Shown piece after piece: positions 5,526-8,254 of a DNA stretch of 8,254 bases. Each line of letters opens with the position of its first letter. Position 1 is the stretch's first letter. The position numbers and the translations under genes were made by a program. Below the pieces are notes generated by a model, which saw only the letters and a list, made by a program, of their open reading frames with translations, made no database searches and was not told where the DNA came from. The DNA comes from JAEYLA01 sp035561315 (GTDB taxonomy: Bacteria > Bacillota > Clostridia > Christensenellales > CAG-138), in assembly GCA_035561315.1 (NCBI GenBank), contig DATMXR010000153.1, forward strand, positions 1 through 8,254, written 5' to 3'.

Positions 5526-6842
5526 ATGGACGTATACGAAAAGCTTGAGATCTTAACCGACGCCGCGAAATACGACGTCGCCTGCACGTCGAGCGGCGCA
5601 GACCGTACCGCGGGCAAGGACGGGATAGGCAGCGCGGTCTCCGCGGGCATCTGCCACAGCTTCGCGGGAGACGGGCGCTGCATTTCCCTGCTCAAGGTGC
5701 TTATGACCAACGCCTGCGTCTATGACTGCGCCTATTGCGTCAACCGCCGTTCCAACGATTCAAAACGCGCCACGTTTGAACCGCGGGAGCTTGCGGACCT
5801 CACCATGGCGTTCTACCGCCGCAACTACATCGAGGGCCTGTTTTTAAGCTCCGGCGTGCTGAAAAACCCGGATTACACCACGGAACGCATGATCGAGGTA
5901 TTGCGCCTGCTGCGCGAAGATTATAAATTCTACGGCTATATCCACGCCAAAGCCATACCCGGCGCCAGCGACGCGCTGGTGGAACGGCTCGGGATGCTGT
6001 GCGACCGCATGAGCGTAAACATCGAGCTTCCCTCCCAGGAAAGCTTAACGCGGCTTGCGCCGGACAAATCGAAGCATTCCATACTGGCCCCCATGGGCTT
6101 TATCCGCGGACGGATCGAACAAAGCTCCAAGGAACTTGTACGCTACAAAAGCGCGCCGAAGTTCGTGCCCGCGGGGCAGAGCACGCAGATGATCGTGGGC
6201 GCTTCCGGGGAAAGCGATCTGCATATCCTGAACCTGACGGAAAAGCTGTATAAGGGGTACCGTCTAAAGCGCGTGTTTTTCAGCGCCTATATGCCGGTAA
6301 CGGAGCACGCGCTCCTGCCCGCGCGGGACGTAAAGCCCCCGCTGCTTCGGGAGCACAGGCTCTACCAGGCGGACTGGCTGCTGCGTTTTTACGGCTTCGA
6401 GGCCTCCGAACTGCTGGATACGGCGCACCCCACATTTAACCCCTACCTCGACCCCAAATGCAACTGGGCCGTCAACCACCCCGCCCTTTTCCCCGTGGAG
6501 GTCAACCGCGCGCCGTATGAAACGCTGCTGCGCGTGCCGGGAATTGGGGTAAAAAGCGCGCAGCGCATCGTGATTGCGCGGAGGACCGGCAGCCTGGATT
6601 TTGCGAATCTAAAAAAACTGGGCGTGGTCTTAAAAAGGGCGCAGTATTTTATCACCTGCAGAGGGCAGCGGAGCAACGGCTTGGATATTACAGAGGACCT
6701 GCTGCTGTGCGCGCTTTTAAACGAGCAGGCAAAGGGCAAAAAAGAGCAGGACGCGCTGTTCATGCCCAAGCAGGCCTCGCTGTTCGAACAGCCTGCCTTT
6801 GCGCGGGAGGAGTTGCACAAATGCCTGAGCGGCCAACTTTAG
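5526..6842 (+). CDS. Radical SAM protein, putative DNA modification/repair (TIGR03916 type)
   Basis: A 438-residue cytoplasmic protein. Cys64, Cys68 and Cys71 in N-A-C-V-Y-D-C-A-Y-C form the radical SAM C-x3-C-x2-C motif that binds the [4Fe-4S] cluster used to cleave S-adenosylmethionine. It sits unusually far from the N-terminus, after a conserved lead-in with further cysteines (20, 43, 52). A helix-hairpin-helix element, V-P-G-I-G-V-K-S-A around residues 337-345, lies near the C-terminus and suggests non-specific DNA or nucleic acid binding. This layout, with the adjacent DUF4130 gene, matches the family annotated 'putative DNA modification/repair radical SAM protein'; that family assignment is from memory. 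The substrate is unknown. The start has GGGAG 9 bases upstream and a good promoter. It overlaps the next gene by 22 bp. Spore photoproduct lyase is a different radical SAM family, but shows that radical SAM chemistry can repair DNA. Confidence 0.9.
   Translation: MDVYEKLEILTDAAKYDVACTSSGADRTAGKDGIGSAVSAGICHSFAGDGRCISLLKVLMTNACVYDCAYCVNRRSNDSKRATFEPRELADLTMAFYRRNYIEGLFLSSGVLKNPDYTTERMIEVLRLLREDYKFYGYIHAKAIPGASDALVERLGMLCDRMSVNIELPSQESLTRLAPDKSKHSILAPMGFIRGRIEQSSKELVRYKSAPKFVPAGQSTQMIVGASGESDLHILNLTEKLYKGYRLKRVFFSAYMPVTEHALLPARDVKPPLLREHRLYQADWLLRFYGFEASELLDTAHPTFNPYLDPKCNWAVNHPALFPVEVNRAPYETLLRVPGIGVKSAQRIVIARRTGSLDFANLKKLGVVLKRAQYFITCRGQRSNGLDITEDLLLCALLNEQAKGKKEQDALFMPKQASLFEQPAFAREELHKCLSGQL
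6805..6812 (+). promoter_or_regulatory. Ribosome binding site fixing the DUF4130 gene start
   Basis: GGGAGGAG ends 8 bases before the ATG at 6821, inside the end of the radical SAM gene. It excludes a start at 6707 that would add 38 residues entirely read from the upstream gene. Confidence 0.85.
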
Positions 6843-7663
6843 GGACTATTCACACGGCAGGGGATAAAAAGGCGGTGAGAGACGAGCACCCGCCCAAACA
6901 GCCCTTGATATACTGTTACGACGGCAGCTTCGACGGACTGTTGTGCTGCGTATTTGAAAGCTATAACAGCCGGGAACTCCCTTCGGATATCTTGCCGGAT
7001 ACGGGCGAGCTTCCCTTTCTGCTGCCCGTAAAGGCCATCGCCACCGTGCCGGACCGGGCGCGCCGCGTGCGCCGTTCCATCCCCCAGAAAATCGGAACGG
7101 ACGCAATGGATTTTGTGCGGCGCGCCTTTTTGACCTGCCATGCGCAAAAGGAACTGCTTCTGTTACAATTCCTGCGCCTGGGGTACCAAAAAGGCCCCGC
7201 CGTGATGCGCATGCTCACCGACGATACCGTGCACGCGCTCACGGAAGCGGTGCGGCATCTGGAGAACGAAGCCCACCTGCTGACCGGATTCGTCCGCTTT
7301 TCCGAAGCGAACGGCGTGCTGGTATCCGCCATAGAGCCGAAAAACGCCGTGCTCCCCATCATCGCGCCGCATTTTTGCGCGCGCTACCCCAACGAGCGGT
7401 TCGTACTGTACGATAAAACGCACGCCATGGCGCTGCTGCACCAATATGGCAAATGGGAGATCGCGGATGTGGAGGCGTTTTCCATGCCCGAGCCGGACGA
7501 GGAGGAGCGCAGATACCGCGCCCTGTGGCGGCTTTTTTGCGATACCATAGAGGTGGAAGGGCGCCGCAACCCCCGCTGCCGCATGGGGCACATGCCCAAG
7601 CGCTACTGGCGCTGCATGACGGAGTTTATGGAAGACCCCGCGCCGGCCGATACGCCGGATTAG
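6821..7663 (+). CDS. DUF4130 family putative DNA repair protein (TIGR03915 type)
   Basis: A 280-residue protein. The hallmark Y-D-G-S-F-D-G-L-L-C-C-V-F-E (residues 33-46) and the C-terminal N-P-x-C-x-x-G-H-M-P-K-R-Y-W segment (250-263) match the DUF4130 domain family annotated as putative DNA repair/metabolism protein, which occurs with the radical SAM gene beside it. In other bacteria the same domain is fused to a UdgX-type uracil-DNA glycosylase (family annotated TIGR03914), which supports a DNA role; both statements are from recalled family knowledge. No catalytic residues are established. The first 28 residues are extra compared with the usual start just before Y-D-G; a GTG at codon 19 is an alternative, but the ATG at 6821 has a much stronger ribosome binding site. 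The 22-bp overlap with the upstream gene implies coupled translation and a shared pathway. Confidence 0.88.
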   Translation: MPERPTLGTIHTAGDKKAVRDEHPPKQPLIYCYDGSFDGLLCCVFESYNSRELPSDILPDTGELPFLLPVKAIATVPDRARRVRRSIPQKIGTDAMDFVRRAFLTCHAQKELLLLQFLRLGYQKGPAVMRMLTDDTVHALTEAVRHLENEAHLLTGFVRFSEANGVLVSAIEPKNAVLPIIAPHFCARYPNERFVLYDKTHAMALLHQYGKWEIADVEAFSMPEPDEEERRYRALWRLFCDTIEVEGRRNPRCRMGHMPKRYWRCMTEFMEDPAPADTPD

Positions 7664-7692
7664 ATCGCAGAGAAACAGCAGCCGCTCCTGCT

Positions 7693-7725
7693 CCCTTCGA
7701 CTTGAGCCGGGAAGCGAAGGGTTTT
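7693..7725 (+). terminator. Intrinsic terminator of the radical SAM / DUF4130 operon
   Basis: CCCTTCG (7693-7699) pairs with CGAAGGG (7715-7721), and CTT (7701-7703) with AAG (7712-7714), giving a 10-bp stem with one bulged A and an 8-base loop, followed by TTTT. It lies 30 bases after the stop codon. The following AAAA makes the T-run partly palindromic, so it might also act on minus-strand transcripts. Confidence 0.75.
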
Positions 7726-7743
7726 AAAACTGAAATCCGTACC

Positions 7744-7780
7744 CGCTGCCATGAGGACCCTCTGCGGCCGCACGGCAGCG
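7744..7780. repeat. Inverted repeat between the convergent genes
   Basis: CGCTGCC (7744-7750) and GGCAGCG (7774-7780) are perfect 7-bp inverted repeats enclosing 23 bases that themselves contain the palindrome TGCGGCCGCA (7763-7772). It lies between the operon terminator and the end of the minus-strand frame at 7804. Neither strand has an adjacent T-run, so it is not a classical terminator. A second possible pairing joins ACCCGC (7741-7746) with GCGGGT (7794-7799). Confidence 0.45.
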
Positions 7781-7803
7781 CTCCCTTACATTTGCGGGTG
7801 GCT

Positions 7804-8233
7804 TTATTTGAAGATATGTTCCTCAATAAGCTGCATGGACGCCCCCGGATCATTTATTCTGAAATAGAATTCCGTATTTTTGCCGGTACCTTCATCTATG
7901 CTAAGGTACGGCAAAGTCAGCGTTACATCCCTATCCCCATGTATCGCGAGGACTGTATCGATACCGCCCGGAGGCGGCCCGCCCATAACCATACCGCCCA
8001 CCTTTATTCTCGACAGTTCCGCAATGAAATCATTTACCAGGGCCGGATCGGTAACCGTAACCGAACCTAATAACGGGTCTGCCGCTATTTATTTGTGTTT
8101 GGAATGTGCTGCGACTCCAAGATGTGTAGTAAAACCACTTATCCGTAATATCGCTGCGATCAAAGTACGACTGCATTCCTCGATAGTATTGCCCATCACC
8201 CGGAATAATTCCTCCTGCGATGATATCATACAT
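7804..8233 (-). pseudogene. Unrecognised minus-strand gene remnant, apparently frameshifted
   Basis: Two overlapping minus-strand frames look like parts of one interrupted protein. The first runs from an ATG at 8233 to a stop at 8030 (67 codons) and is rich in Tyr, Ser and Asp, for example Y-F-D-R-S-D-I-T-D-K-W-F-Y-Y-T-S. The second is open from 8088 to a stop at 7804 (94 residues) and reads naturally, including V-T-V-T-D-P-A-L-V-N-D-F-I-A-E-L and an acidic C-terminal part; its only start codons are well inside it (GTG at 8001). A single-base shift between 8088 and 8030 would join them. In the second frame a TAA at 8091-8089 lies just upstream. I do not recognise the family. GC content here is about 48%, clearly lower than the rest. 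It may continue past the window edge, although a stop sits four codons upstream of the ATG. A genuine short gene or a sequencing error cannot be excluded. Confidence 0.35.
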
Positions 8234-8254
8234 CCACGCTTAGTGCCCTGTAAG

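Noticed and set aside
6707..6820. Longer N-terminus for the DUF4130 protein
   Set aside because: These 38 codons are the end of the radical SAM gene read in another frame; the strong ribosome binding site at 6805-6812 points to the ATG at 6821.
7453..8070. Plus-strand open frame of 205 codons at the right end
   Set aside because: It overlaps the DUF4130 gene out of frame, runs through the terminator hairpin, and has no recognisable content.

Overview
The window is a GC-rich stretch (roughly 60% GC over the gene-dense part) of what looks like a chromosome from an anaerobic member of the Bacillota, most likely a Clostridia-type gut or sediment organism. This is inferred from gene content: a [NiFe] hydrogenase with a short soluble cytochrome b5-like partner, a cytoplasmic GH13 alpha-amylase, a GlsB/YeaQ-type membrane protein, and the paired radical SAM / DUF4130 'putative DNA repair' genes. 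Strong purine-rich Shine-Dalgarno sites (GGAGG type) agree. No RNA gene, CRISPR array, insertion sequence or phage gene was recognised.

Layout. (1) Positions 90-3406, minus strand: a compact four-gene hydrogenase operon, transcribed leftward as cytochrome b5-domain protein, [NiFe] hydrogenase small subunit, large subunit, maturation protease. All neighbours overlap (23, 4 and 19 bp), so translation is probably coupled. A hairpin at 38-59 may end it. (2) 3544-3795, minus: a small three-helix GlsB/YeaQ/YmgE-type membrane protein with its own promoter and a clear intrinsic terminator (3503-3526). (3) 3860-5338, minus: an intracellular alpha-amylase with all catalytic motifs intact. (4) 5339-5525: a divergent intergenic region with a good plus-strand promoter and an imperfect inverted repeat. 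(5) 5526-7663, plus: a two-gene operon, a radical SAM protein with a C-terminal helix-hairpin-helix followed by a DUF4130 protein (22 bp overlap), ended by a hairpin terminator at 7693-7725. (6) 7726-8254: lower GC (about 48% from 7801 on), holding a minus-strand reading frame that appears broken by a frameshift or stop; I do not recognise it.

The most notable content is the hydrogenase. Both subunits depart from the textbook enzyme at functionally important places. The large subunit has Ser13 where the N-terminal R-I-E-G-H motif normally has the proton-transfer glutamate. The small subunit has Asn46 where the proximal [4Fe-4S] cluster normally has its second cysteine, plus an extra cysteine (Cys178) two residues after another cluster ligand. 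All four nickel-binding cysteines and the cleavable C-terminal tail are kept, and the protease that would remove the tail is encoded next door, so a mature active site is probably made. The small subunit has no Tat signal and no C-terminal anchor, and the upstream gene encodes a soluble b5-type heme protein. A cytoplasmic hydrogenase that passes electrons to, or takes them from, a dedicated b5-type protein is a reasonable inference, untested. The second point of interest is the radical SAM / DUF4130 pair, a conserved but biochemically uncharacterised putative DNA repair module.
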